64,000 nt of DNA. Origin: Sphingopyxis sp. DBS4. Its GTDB lineage: Bacteria; Pseudomonadota; Alphaproteobacteria; Sphingomonadales; Sphingomonadaceae. The notes under the pieces are model-generated. The model was given only the letters and a program-made list of their open reading frames with translations. It did no database searches and was not told the origin of the DNA. The stretch spans positions 1 through 64,000 of the forward strand of contig NZ_CP102384.1 of the NCBI RefSeq assembly GCF_024628865.1, in the 5' to 3' direction. Shown here in pieces: positions 15,928 through 24,384 of the stretch (its first letter is position 1; each line of letters begins with the position of its first letter). Position numbers and translations under genes: made by a program.

Positions 15928-16110
15928 GCGCGCAGAGGCGCAGAGGTCGCAGAAATCTGGTTCACGCGGAGACGCGGAGACGCGGAGAAAAGAAGGAGGA
16001 AAGAGATTGGCGGCTTTGCCACCCTATTCTTCTCTTCGCTGCGACCTTTGCGCCTCAGCGCGAATCCTCTTCTATTTTCCTCTCCGCGCCTCCGCGCCTC
16101 CGCGTGAACC
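15928..16110. repeat. Fold-back repeat region upstream of comM
   Basis: This 358-bp gap between tetR and comM (15862-16219) holds two interleaved inverted pairs. Pair B: 15959-15988 against 16081-16110, 28 of 30 bp complementary, each made of three GCGGAG(A/G)C units ending in GTGAACC. Pair A: about 15928-15952 (GCGCAGAGGCGCAGAGGTCGCAG) against about 16038-16060. The order is A, B, A', B'. No convincing gene lies in the gap. Confidence 0.85.
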
Positions 16111-16219
16111 CATTTCCACCTCGATCCTTTTCCCGCCACAACGGCCGCAAAAGGGACTCGACCTTCCCGCCCCCCATCCTATGAAGGGGGTGGGAACAAA
16201 GGGGGCACAGGGGAAGTCT

Positions 16220-17728
16220 TTGGTCGCGATCGTTTCAACCGTCGCCTATCTCGGCATTGAAGCACGCGGGGTCGAGGTGCAGTGTCAGATCACGCCCGGC
16301 CTGCCGCGCTTCGTCGTCGTCGGTCTGCCCGACAAGGCGGTCGGCGAAAGCCGCGAGCGGGTGCGCGCCGCGATCGCCGCGATCGGGCTCGCGCTGCCGC
16401 CCAAGGTGATCACGGTCAACCTGTCGCCCGCCGACCTGCCCAAGGAAGGCTCGCACTACGACCTGCCGATCGCGCTTGCGCTGCTCGGCGCGATGGGGGT
16501 GATCGACCCCGAAACGCTTGCCTCTTATGTGGTCGTCGGCGAACTCGGCCTCGACGGGCGCGTCGCGCCGTCGCCGGGGGTGCTGCTCGCGGCGATCCAC
16601 GCGGGCAGCGTCCAGCGCGGGCTGATCTGTCCGGCGGCGCAGGGATCGGAGGCGGCGTGGGCGGGGCATGTCGAGGTGATCGGCGCGCCCGACCTGCTGG
16701 CGCTGCTCGGCCATTTCAAGGGGCAGGCGATCCTGCCGCCGCCGCAGCCGGGCGAGGTCGCGGCGCCGCTGCGCGCGGCCGACCTCGCGCAGGTCAAGGG
16801 GCAGGAGACCGCGAAGCGCGCGCTCGAAATCGCCGCGGCGGGCGCGCATAATCTGCTGATGTCGGGGCCGCCGGGGTCGGGCAAGTCGCTGATGGCCGCG
16901 TGCATGCCGGGTATCCTGCCCGACCTGACCCCCGCCGAAGCGCTGGAGGTGTCGATGATCGCCTCGGTCGCGGGCGGGCTTGAGGGCGGACGGCTCGTCC
17001 GCGCGCGGCCGTTTCGGGCGCCGCATCATTCGGCGTCGATGCCCGCGCTCGTCGGCGGCGGGCTGCGTGTCCGGCCCGGCGAGGTCAGCCTCGCGCATCT
17101 TGGCGTGCTGTTCCTCGACGAGCTTCCCGAATTTCAGCGCGGAGTGCTCGACAGCCTGCGCCAGCCGCTCGAGACCGGCGAGGTCAGCATCGCGCGCGCC
17201 AATGCGCATGTCACCTTTCCGGCGCGGGTGCAGCTCGTCGCGGCGATGAACCCGTGCCGCTGCGGCCATCTCGGTGACCCGGCGCTCGCGTGCAGCCGCG
17301 CCCCGCGCTGCGCCGCTGACTATCAGGCGAAGCTGTCGGGGCCGCTGCTCGACCGCATCGACCTGCATGTCGAGGTCGAGGCGGTGAGCGCCGCCGACCT
17401 CGTCCTGCCGCCGCCCGCCGAGGGCAGCGCCGAGGTCGCGGCGCGCGTCGCGGCGGCGCGCCGGGTCCAGACCGAACGCTATGTGGGGCACAAGGCGCGC
17501 ACCAATGCCGAGATCGACGGCGAACTGATGGAGGCGGTCGCGACCCCCGACGAGCCGGGGCGGCAATTGCTCGCGCAGGCGGCCGCGGCGATGCGGTTGT
17601 CGGCGCGCGGCTATACGCGGATGCTGCGCGTCGCGCGCACCATCGCCGACCTTGCGGGGGCGGAGGCGGTCGGACGCATCCATATCGCCGAGGCGCTGAG
17701 CTATCGGCGGCAAGCGCCGCGGAACTGA
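16220..17728 (+). CDS. comM: ComM/YifB family Mg-chelatase-like AAA+ ATPase
   Basis: A YifB/ComM-type AAA+ helicase-like protein; E. coli-type ComM promotes branch migration in natural transformation. The N-terminal S5-like domain (LVAIVSTVAYLGIEARGVEVQ..PGLPRFVVVGLPD) leads to LSPADLPKEGSHYDLPIALALL, then the ATPase with Walker A SGPPGSGKSLM (near residue 216), Walker B LFLDELPEF and the zinc-like MNPCRCGHLGDP..C..C segment, ending in the chelatase helix bundle. I prefer a TTG start at 16220, preceded by AGGGGAAG and matching homologues; ATG at 16181 would add 13 residues. The DUF1905 gene follows after 3 bp. Confidence 0.93.
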   Translation: MVAIVSTVAYLGIEARGVEVQCQITPGLPRFVVVGLPDKAVGESRERVRAAIAAIGLALPPKVITVNLSPADLPKEGSHYDLPIALALLGAMGVIDPETLASYVVVGELGLDGRVAPSPGVLLAAIHAGSVQRGLICPAAQGSEAAWAGHVEVIGAPDLLALLGHFKGQAILPPPQPGEVAAPLRAADLAQVKGQETAKRALEIAAAGAHNLLMSGPPGSGKSLMAACMPGILPDLTPAEALEVSMIASVAGGLEGGRLVRARPFRAPHHSASMPALVGGGLRVRPGEVSLAHLGVLFLDELPEFQRGVLDSLRQPLETGEVSIARANAHVTFPARVQLVAAMNPCRCGHLGDPALACSRAPRCAADYQAKLSGPLLDRIDLHVEVEAVSAADLVLPPPAEGSAEVAARVAAARRVQTERYVGHKARTNAEIDGELMEAVATPDEPGRQLLAQAAAAMRLSARGYTRMLRVARTIADLAGAEAVGRIHIAEALSYRRQAPRN

Positions 17729-17731
17729 GCG

Positions 17732-18031
17732 ATGGACGACGAAGCGATCCTGTTCGATGGGGTGATTTTCGAATGGCGGGGGCCGGCGCCCTTTCTGTTC
17801 GTCGCGGTTCCCGACGCGCATATCGGCGCGATCCGCTATGCGGGACTGTCGCTAAGCTATGGCTGGGGCGTCGTTCCGGTTGTCGCAGAGATCGGCGAAA
17901 CGCGCTTTGCGACATCGCTCTTTCCGCGTGACGGCGGCTATCTGGTGCCGGTCAAGGCCGCAGTCCAGAAGGCCGAGCGGATCGGGATCGGCGACCGGGT
18001 GGAGGTCGCGCTGAAAGTCGGCCGACCGTAA
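17732..18031 (+). CDS. DUF1905 family protein
   Basis: A 99-aa protein of DUF1905: a small beta-barrel-like fold of unknown function. Characteristic text is FDGVIFEWRGPAPFLFVAVPDAH, GWGVVPVVAEIGETRFATSLFPRDGGYLVPVKAAVQKAE and GIGDRVEVALKV. It begins 3 bp after the comM stop and probably shares its transcript. Confidence 0.88.
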   Translation: MDDEAILFDGVIFEWRGPAPFLFVAVPDAHIGAIRYAGLSLSYGWGVVPVVAEIGETRFATSLFPRDGGYLVPVKAAVQKAERIGIGDRVEVALKVGRP

Positions 18032-18061
18032 AGGCGCCAAAGACAGGCAGGGAGAGGTTGA

Positions 18062-18502
18062 ATGCCGGAACCAATCAGGGGATCGTGCCTTTGCGGGGCG
18101 GTCTCGTTCGCGATCGAGGGCAAGATCGGTCCGGCCGGGCAATGCCATTGCTCGAAATGCCGGAAGGTGTCGGGGACCGACGGTAATGCCGTTTTCTATA
18201 CGTCGGCGCAGAGCTTCCGCTGGCTGGGCGGCGAGGCGAATATTGCCCACTTCGTGGTGCCGGGAAGCGATGGCTGGACGTCGAGCTTCTGCGGGACGTG
18301 CGGAAGTCCCACGCCGCATACCGACCCCGCGGAGAAAATCTATTTCGTGCCCACGGGCCTGCTCGACGACGATCCGGGATTCCGGGGCTATGCCGCGCAT
18401 ATCTTCGTCGGGTCGAAGGCGCCATGGGTCCGCATCGCCGACGATGCGCCGCAATATGTCGAGGGCTTCGGGTCGCCGTTGGTGGAGCGGGCGCGTTCGT
18501 GA
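18062..18502 (+). CDS. GFA family (CENP-V/GFA domain) protein
   Basis: A 146-aa zinc-binding protein of the GFA family, named after glutathione-dependent formaldehyde-activating enzyme; most members have no proven activity. Zinc ligands: GSCLCGAV (first pair), CHCSKCRKVSG (CxC..C) and SSFCGTCGSPT (CxxC). It follows the DUF1905 gene by 30 bp on the same strand. Not adjacent to the GST run but of the same thiol-related theme. Confidence 0.9.
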   Translation: MPEPIRGSCLCGAVSFAIEGKIGPAGQCHCSKCRKVSGTDGNAVFYTSAQSFRWLGGEANIAHFVVPGSDGWTSSFCGTCGSPTPHTDPAEKIYFVPTGLLDDDPGFRGYAAHIFVGSKAPWVRIADDAPQYVEGFGSPLVERARS

Positions 18503-18528
18503 GCCCCGGGCATTTGCCCCCGCCCTTT

Positions 18529-18662
18529 CGTCATTCCCGCGAAAGCGGGAATCCAGCTTCCCTCTCTCAATTCTTCGCGCCTTTGCGCGAGACTTCAAAA
18601 ACCTCACGCAAAGGCGCGAAGGAAGAAGAAAAAGCTGGATTCCCGCTTTCGCGGGAATGACG
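18529..18662. repeat. Nested perfect inverted repeat
   Basis: Outer arms 18529-18559 and 18632-18662 are a perfect 31-bp inverted repeat (..GTCATTCCCGCGAAAGCGGG..). Inside them an unrelated perfect 15-bp inverted repeat, CTTCGCGCCTTTGCG at 18573-18587 and its complement at 18607-18621, forms a second hairpin. The inner motif resembles the repeat near 16040. No gene in the 233-bp gap 18503-18735. Confidence 0.93.
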
Positions 18663-18735
18663 AGGGCTCGGTGTTAGGGCGGGGTGCTTCTCCGCGGTAA
18701 AGATTTCCCAAGATATTGGTGCGATAGGGGCGCGC

Positions 18736-20499
18736 ATGACTGCCGGGGGAGCTCTTCTGACGAACATGTGCGGCCGACTCGTGCTCGGCTTTGCGATGCT
18801 CGTCGCCGTGCTGCTGGGCGGGCCGGCGCAGGCCGAGACGCTGGCGATCGATCGCCAGCTTTGCCATGCACAAAGCGCGGTGGACGCCCCCGATGACAGC
18901 CTGATCGCGCTTCGTTTTTCCTGTGCAGGAATTCCTGCGGGCTATCACCGCGCGAGTCTGTGGCTGCGCACCGACCCCGCGCGTTTGTCGATCGCGCGCA
19001 GTGACCTGGCGCTGCTGATCCACCAGTCGCGTTTCGACCGGCTCGCGGTTGCGTTCACCTATGCCGACGGCGGGGTCCGCTGGCAGGAGGTGCGGCAGGG
19101 CGACTATGGATCGCACTGGCGCGCCGGCGGGCAGATAATGTTCGAGGCGCCCGAGCGCGGCGCGCCGCTGACCGGGGTGACGATGCGCTTCGACCGGCTC
19201 GCGAGCCTTGGCCTGCTGCATGCCCGGCTGATCCCCAAAACCGACGCCGTTGTTCAGTCGACGGGGATGGCGGTCGCGGTCGGCGCCGCGCTGACCTTGC
19301 TGCTCGTCAGCGCGATCTACAGCCTGTCGCTCGCGGTGGCGGTGCGCCGCCAATATCTGGCTTGGCAGGCGGGCTGGTCGGCGGTCATGCTATTGTGGGG
19401 TGCGGTCTGGTCGCAGGCGCATCTCGGCCTGTTTCCGGGGCTCGCGGGCACGGTATCGGCGCAGCTCGGCACTTTCCTTGCCTGCCTCGCGATCGCCATC
19501 GCGACGGCGAGCGCGGTCCTCGCGGTCGCGCCCGACCTCGTGTCGCGGCGTCTGCGCGCCGCCGCGCTGCTGCTTGGCGGCTTCCTCGGCCTCGTCGGGG
19601 TGCCGCTGGCGCTGATCCGCAGCGAAAACCTGACCCTATGGGGTGACATGCTGGCGCTGGTCATTCTCGCTGACCTGCTCGCGGTTGCCGTCTACCTAGG
19701 GCTGGCGTGGCGTCGCGGTTCGGTGGAGGCGCGCGACTTCCTCGCCGCCTGGTGCCTGCCGATGGCGGTGCTCGCCTTCGTCCATATCGTCGATGTCGAC
19801 GACGGGCTTTGGGGCGGCGGGTCGAAGATCATGGTGCTGCTCGCCGCGACATGGCAGGCGCTCTGGCTTTCGGCCTCGGCGACGCGGCGGCTCGCGCTGC
19901 TGCGGGTCGAGCGCGACCGCGCCCGTGCGGCCGAGGCTTTTGCCCAGCAATTGGCGGCGCGCGACCCGCTGACCGGGCTGCTCAACCGGCGCGGTTTCAT
20001 CGACAGCGTGACGCCGCTGCTCGACCGCGCCCATGCCGACGATCTGGCGGCGGCGCTGCTCGTCGTCGACATCGACCGCTTCAAGGCAATCAACGACGTC
20101 CACGGCCACGACATCGGCGATGCGGTTTTGTGCGAGGTCGCGCGCCGGATCGAGCGGTGGGAAGGGCCGATGTGCACCGTCGCGCGGCTCGGCGGCGAAG
20201 AGTTCGGCCTGCTCAGCGTCGGGATGGAGGGGCTGGTCCTCGCGCGCTTCGCCGAAAGCGTGCGTCGCGGCATCGCCGCCTGCGACCATAGCGCGGTGAT
20301 CGGCGAGGGAACGGTGACCGCCAGCATCGGCGTCGCCGAGGTGCGACCCGCGAGCGATTTCCAGAAACTCTACCGGCTGGCCGACGAAGCGCTCTACGAC
20401 GCCAAGCGCGCCGGGCGCGACTGCGTCGTCGTGCAGCGCTATTTCACCGACGTCGCGGGCAATGCCGGGAACGGCGAGGCGGCGGCGCTGTCGAGCTGA
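18736..20499 (+). CDS. Membrane diguanylate cyclase (7TM-DISM-like sensor, GGDEF output)
   Basis: Makes cyclic di-GMP from two GTP. A signal or lead segment (RLVLGFAMLVAVLLGGPAQAE) precedes an extracytoplasmic sensor domain (about 30-165) of the 7TMR-DISM-associated type, then about seven membrane helices (about 175-390), a short coiled-coil and the GGDEF domain (about 405-575) with RDPLTGLLNRRGF, DIDRFKAINDVHGHDIGD and the intact A-site GGEEF near residue 487. The RxxD inhibitory site is not evident. ATG at 18736 was used; the in-frame ATG at 18769 begins the likely signal peptide and is an alternative. Confidence 0.9.
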   Translation: MTAGGALLTNMCGRLVLGFAMLVAVLLGGPAQAETLAIDRQLCHAQSAVDAPDDSLIALRFSCAGIPAGYHRASLWLRTDPARLSIARSDLALLIHQSRFDRLAVAFTYADGGVRWQEVRQGDYGSHWRAGGQIMFEAPERGAPLTGVTMRFDRLASLGLLHARLIPKTDAVVQSTGMAVAVGAALTLLLVSAIYSLSLAVAVRRQYLAWQAGWSAVMLLWGAVWSQAHLGLFPGLAGTVSAQLGTFLACLAIAIATASAVLAVAPDLVSRRLRAAALLLGGFLGLVGVPLALIRSENLTLWGDMLALVILADLLAVAVYLGLAWRRGSVEARDFLAAWCLPMAVLAFVHIVDVDDGLWGGGSKIMVLLAATWQALWLSASATRRLALLRVERDRARAAEAFAQQLAARDPLTGLLNRRGFIDSVTPLLDRAHADDLAAALLVVDIDRFKAINDVHGHDIGDAVLCEVARRIERWEGPMCTVARLGGEEFGLLSVGMEGLVLARFAESVRRGIAACDHSAVIGEGTVTASIGVAEVRPASDFQKLYRLADEALYDAKRAGRDCVVVQRYFTDVAGNAGNGEAAALSS

Positions 20500-20567
20500 G
20501 GCTCCCCTCCCGACGGCTGGGAACGATGCGCGCTGCCCCGCGTATCGCAGGACGCAGGAGAAACGCC

Positions 20568-20939
20568 ATGCTCGACATCATCGACAGCGCTGACGACGTG
20601 ATCGCCGTCCGGGTTGCGGACCGGATCAGCGGCGATGAACTTGATACGATCATGGACCGTCTCGACGGCGCGATGGCGCGGCATGACAAGGTGCATGTCT
20701 TCGTCGAGACGCGATCGATCGACGGGATCGAGATCGCGGGCCTTGGCGCCTATATGGCGCGGGCGATGCCGCTGCTCGGCAAGCTCGATCGTTTCGGGCG
20801 GGTCGCGGTGGTCGCCGATCAGGCGTGGATCCGCACCGTCACCAGGATGGAAAGCGCGGTCCTGCCGCACATCAGCTATCGCGTCTTCGAGCCCGAAGAC
20901 CGCGACGCGGCCTTCGCCTGGGTGACCGGCGGCGCGTAA
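20568..20939 (+). CDS. SpoIIAA-like (STAS-fold) protein
   Basis: A 123-aa protein of the SpoIIAA-like family, a STAS-related fold that binds lipids or partner proteins. MLDIIDSADDVIAVRVADRISGDELDTIM.. and KVHVFVETRSIDGIEI.. match; there is no conserved Ser of anti-anti-sigma factors to suggest phosphorylation. The ATG at 20568 follows CAGGAG at good distance; an upstream in-frame start at 20526 is less likely. It lies 68 bp after the diguanylate cyclase gene. Confidence 0.8.
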   Translation: MLDIIDSADDVIAVRVADRISGDELDTIMDRLDGAMARHDKVHVFVETRSIDGIEIAGLGAYMARAMPLLGKLDRFGRVAVVADQAWIRTVTRMESAVLPHISYRVFEPEDRDAAFAWVTGGA

Positions 20940-20952
20940 GCGCCGGGCCGGG

Positions 20953-21432
20953 TCAGAGGCCGACCGACTTGTTCTCGACCACTTCGAGCGGCGGCGGGGC
21001 CTTTGCGGCACCAGCGCCGGCACGGCGGTGGCTGAGCTTGCCTTCGACCTTGCCGCCGTTCTCGATCGTGATGTTTTCGTAGAAGACGTCGCCGGTGATC
21101 CGCGCGCTGGCGTGGACGATCAGCGTCTTGGCCTCGATCGAGCCGTCGACGAGCCCCGCGAGTTTCGCGGTCTCGGCGGTGACGGCGCCCTTGATCTCGC
21201 TCGCCTCGCCCTGGACGAGGTTCGCGCATTTGAGGTCGCCCTCGATCTTGCCGTCGACGTGCAGATCGACGCTGGCCGCGACATTGCCGGTGATCGCGAC
21301 GTCCGACCCGATGATCGAGAAGGTGGTATGGCGCGCGCCGGTCGCCATCTTAGCGGGCACCGCTGCGGGCGGGGACGGCGGAAGCGAGGGCGCCGACTCG
21401 CTGTCGGGCGTCGGCTTTGACTTCAAGAACAT
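20953..21432 (-). CDS. Bactofilin family cytoskeletal protein
   Basis: A 159-aa polymer-forming protein. A proline-rich disordered tail (SAPSLPPSPPAAVPAK) leads into a right-handed beta-helix core: SIIGSDVAITGNVAASVDLHVDGKIEGDL, ..ASEIKGAVTAE..AGLVDGSIEAK.., ARITGDVFYENITIENGGKVEGKL. It probably scaffolds local peptidoglycan work with the M23 protein encoded immediately upstream; the two coding regions overlap by 83 nt in different frames, with both retaining normal sequence. Confidence 0.93.
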   Translation of the reverse strand: MFLKSKPTPDSESAPSLPPSPPAAVPAKMATGARHTTFSIIGSDVAITGNVAASVDLHVDGKIEGDLKCANLVQGEASEIKGAVTAETAKLAGLVDGSIEAKTLIVHASARITGDVFYENITIENGGKVEGKLSHRRAGAGAAKAPPPLEVVENKSVGL

Positions 21433-22564
21433 CGGCTTTGGCCTCCAGGAAGCGGCGCGGATTGACCGCGACGCCGTTCAGACGGACTTCGAAATGCAGA
21501 TGGCTGCCGGTCGAGCGGCCGGTCGAGCCCATCTTGGCGATCTGCTGACCGGCGGCGACCTGCGCGCCGACCTGCGTCGTGAAGCCCGACAGATGCGCGT
21601 AGCGGGTGAGGATGCCCTGACCGTGGTCGACCTCGACGACATTGCCATAGCCCGACCTCTGCCCGACGAAGGTGACGCGGCCGGGCGCGGCGGCGAGGAT
21701 CGGGGTGCCGAGCGGGCCGGGGAAGTCGAGCCCCGAATGCATCGCGCCCGCGCCGGTGAAGGGATCGCTGCGATAGCCATAGCTCGACGACAGCATCAGC
21801 ACATGCGCGGGCTGGCCCGAGGGAATCGCGACCAGCGTGCGTTCGAGCACTTCCATGCGGAACAGCGCGCCTTCGAGCGCCGCGAAGCTCTTGCCGAGCG
21901 CGCCGGCCTGGCCGGTGCGGCCGCGGAAGGGAGTGAAGGGACCACCGCGCCCGGCCGCGGCGTTGCGGACGAGGCCGGCCGGGTCGAGCCCGAGCTGCGC
22001 GACCGCGACTTCGGCCTTGGCGGCGCGCGCCTTGACCGCCGCGAGCAGATGCGCCGAAAAGGCTTCCTGGCGCGCTTCGAGACGTGCGAGCGCCTGCGCC
22101 TCGGGGGGCAGGCGCGGGTCGATCGCGCTGGTTTCGAGCGGTTTTGCAGCGGTTTCGCCGGTGCCAGCCTCGCTCTTGGCGTCGGCGGGCAGCGGCTCGT
22201 CGCCGAAATAATCCTTCTTCCACTCCTCGAGCTGGCCCTGGCGCTCGTCGAGGTCGGCGGCAATCTCGGCGACACGGTCGCGATATTTGGCGATGCGGGC
22301 TTCGGAGGCGGCGGCGGCGGCCTGCTTGGCGGCGACTTCGGCGCGCTCGCCCGAGGTCAGAAGCTGGTTGACGAACACCGCGAGCGTCACCCCCGCCCAA
22401 GCGAAGAGGACGAGCCCGGCGATCAGCGCGACACGCTTTTGCCAGACCGCGCTGATACGCAGGAAACGCACGTGACCGTGCGTGCGAATGAAGATTTCAT
22501 GGTCCTGGAACAGCGCCGAAAAGCGCTGGCGCCAATGGCGCAGACCCGTCGATTGCGAAGACAA
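21350..22564 (-). CDS. M23 family membrane-anchored metallopeptidase
   Basis: A 404-aa peptidoglycan hydrolase family protein, partner of the bactofilin. Layout: cytoplasmic N-terminus, TM helix KRVALIAGLVLFAWAGVTLAVFV (about 37-60), a coiled-coil (about 65-110), and the M23 domain with the zinc residues in MHSGLDFPG (about 275) and HLHFEV (about 353). The start is a TTG at 22564 (..LSSQSTGLRHWRQRF), as no ATG is suitable before conserved sequence; GGGG lies 8 nt upstream. The end overlaps the bactofilin start. Confidence 0.85.
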   Translation of the reverse strand: MSSQSTGLRHWRQRFSALFQDHEIFIRTHGHVRFLRISAVWQKRVALIAGLVLFAWAGVTLAVFVNQLLTSGERAEVAAKQAAAAASEARIAKYRDRVAEIAADLDERQGQLEEWKKDYFGDEPLPADAKSEAGTGETAAKPLETSAIDPRLPPEAQALARLEARQEAFSAHLLAAVKARAAKAEVAVAQLGLDPAGLVRNAAAGRGGPFTPFRGRTGQAGALGKSFAALEGALFRMEVLERTLVAIPSGQPAHVLMLSSSYGYRSDPFTGAGAMHSGLDFPGPLGTPILAAAPGRVTFVGQRSGYGNVVEVDHGQGILTRYAHLSGFTTQVGAQVAAGQQIAKMGSTGRSTGSHLHFEVRLNGVAVNPRRFLEAKADVLEVKADARQRVGALASAVPARSGAR

Positions 22565-22784
22565 GCTACGACCCCGTCTTGTTGTTTTTGTGGAGCCCTC
22601 CGCCCCGACTTGGCGGCGCGTGTAACAGGGTGCGGGAGTGGGGGCGAATCTTTGGGGGATGACTCGCGCCGAATCGAAATGGACTCGCGGTGAACGGTGG
22701 CAGGTGCAGGAAATGCTGCCATTTTGGCGGGAAATAGCACCGCGAATCGGCCGCTTTACGTGGGAGCGACAGTGCGGGGAGATT

Positions 22785-22875
22785 GTCATTGCGAGCGGAG
22801 CGAAGCAATCTCCAGCTATCGGTGACATGGAAGGCTGACTGGAGATTGCTTCGTCGCTGCGCTCCTCGCAATGAC
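22785..22875. repeat. Inverted repeat GTCATTGCGAGCGGAGCGAAGCAATC family
   Basis: Arms 22785-22815 and 22839-22875, complementary except for a 6-base addition in the right arm. It is the only structure found in the 376-bp gap 22565-22940 between the M23 gene and the divergent methyltransferase gene. The family is common in bacterial genomes. A 66-codon frame crossing it encodes the repeat and is not a gene. Confidence 0.9.
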
Positions 22876-22940
22876 GCAAAGTAAAGGGATGCCGCAATAT
22901 TATTGACGGCTTGCTTACCATTTCCGCCTAAGGGGGGCCT

Positions 22941-24344
22941 GTGACTCCTATGCCCGATATCGTGTCGCCCGAAGGGGCGCGGTCTGTCGAAGCCGCCGAC
23001 TCACAGGCGAATCGGCCGCGTTCGGCGGTCAGCGCCGGGGTGGGGATCGTCGGTCTGATCGGCCTCTTCACCTATCTGCTCGCCGCGCGTCACGCGCCCG
23101 CCATCGCGGGCTGGCTCGGGATCGACTGGGGGCAGCGCGGCCCGATGAACGGGCCCAATTCGGCGATCGCGAGCGTTCTCGCCTGCGGCGTCCCGATGGT
23201 GCTGTGGTCGGTCTTCGTCGACAAGGTGCACCGCAATCCGTCGACGGGGATCGACTGGTCGCTGCGCCGTCCGTGGCGCGAGACGATCGACATCAGCCTG
23301 ACCAAGCTCGCCGGCCTGTGGGCGACCTGGGCGCTGATCGCGGGCTTCTACGTCACGATGCGCTATTATTGGGAAGGCAGCTACGCCTTCTCGATGAACC
23401 TGCTCGAACGGGTGGCGCCGTGGCTGCTGCTCGTCTCGATCCCCTATATGCTCTGGCTCGACCGCCGCATGGTCGAGCCGCGCGACGGCTGTTACCAGTT
23501 CGGTCGCTGGCTGACGGCCCCCGGAAGGCCGGTCGACGGCCGCGCGATCGCGCATCATTTCCGCGCCTGGGCGGTGAAGGGCTTCTTCACCGCCTTCATG
23601 CTGTCGATCGTGCCGGGCAATTTCGCGGCGCTCGTCTCGGTGTCGATGAACGAAGTTCTGGCCAATCCCTATATGACGAGCCTGTGGACGATCAATCTGC
23701 TCTACCTCGTCGACGTCCATATCGCGACCGTCGGCTATATATTGACGATGAAGCCGCTCGATTCGCACATCCGCACCGCGAATCCCTATTTCATGAGCTG
23801 GATGGCGGCGCTCGTCTGCTATCCGCCCTTCGTGATGATGGACGGCGGCCCGCTCGACTATCGGGTGAACGGCGCCGACTGGGGCTATTGGCTACAGGGC
23901 CACGACCATCTGATGATGCTGTGGGGCGCGGTGCTGGTTGCGCTGGTGGCGGTCTATGCCTGGGCGACGATGGCGTTCGGCATCCGCTTCTCGAACCTCA
24001 CGCATCGCGGCGTGCTTACCCACGGGCCTTACAGGCTGACGCGTCACCCCGCCTATGTGTCGAAGAATCTGAGCTGGTGGGTCGGCTCGATGCCCTTTCT
24101 CGTCACCGCGGGCGGCTGGGCCGAGGGGCTGCGCAACACGCTGCTGCTCGCGGCGGTCAGCGGCATCTATTACTGGCGCGCCAAGACCGAGGAGAAGCAT
24201 CTCCTCGCCGATCCCGCCTATGTCGCTTACTGGAACTGGGCACAGGGAAATGCGCTGGTGCCGCGGCTGTTTGCGAAGCTGAGCGGGCGCGACCGGCCGT
24301 TGATCCGGCTGGAACCCGATCCGCGCGTGGGACCGGTGGCGTAA
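22941..24344 (+). CDS. ICMT-like integral membrane methyltransferase family protein
   Basis: A 467-aa multi-pass membrane protein with about eight or more hydrophobic segments (for example GVGIVGLIGLFTYLLAA, ASVLACGVPMVLWSVFV and LVCYPPFVMM). The C-terminal fifth has the isoprenylcysteine carboxyl methyltransferase/PEMT motif: GVLTHGPYRLTRHPAYVSKNLSWW, then RAKTEEKHLLADPAYVAYW, which builds the SAM site in that family. The long N-terminal membrane part is unusual relative to the short ICMT core. Substrate unknown. Confidence 0.7.
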   Translation: MTPMPDIVSPEGARSVEAADSQANRPRSAVSAGVGIVGLIGLFTYLLAARHAPAIAGWLGIDWGQRGPMNGPNSAIASVLACGVPMVLWSVFVDKVHRNPSTGIDWSLRRPWRETIDISLTKLAGLWATWALIAGFYVTMRYYWEGSYAFSMNLLERVAPWLLLVSIPYMLWLDRRMVEPRDGCYQFGRWLTAPGRPVDGRAIAHHFRAWAVKGFFTAFMLSIVPGNFAALVSVSMNEVLANPYMTSLWTINLLYLVDVHIATVGYILTMKPLDSHIRTANPYFMSWMAALVCYPPFVMMDGGPLDYRVNGADWGYWLQGHDHLMMLWGAVLVALVAVYAWATMAFGIRFSNLTHRGVLTHGPYRLTRHPAYVSKNLSWWVGSMPFLVTAGGWAEGLRNTLLLAAVSGIYYWRAKTEEKHLLADPAYVAYWNWAQGNALVPRLFAKLSGRDRPLIRLEPDPRVGPVA

Positions 24345-24384
24345 TTCTTTTTTCCCCTTCCGCCTGCGGGAAGGGAGATTCGGG

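Noticed and set aside
22638..22838. A 66-codon plus-strand frame in the gap before the ICMT-like gene
   Set aside because: It runs across the inverted repeat and gives the SGAKQSP-type peptide that such repeats encode in many genomes.
24350..24384. Terminator between the ICMT-like gene and gshA
   Set aside because: There is a good hairpin (CCCTTCCGC..GCGGGAAGGG) but the T-run lies on the wrong side for either gene, so I left it as a member of the palindrome family.
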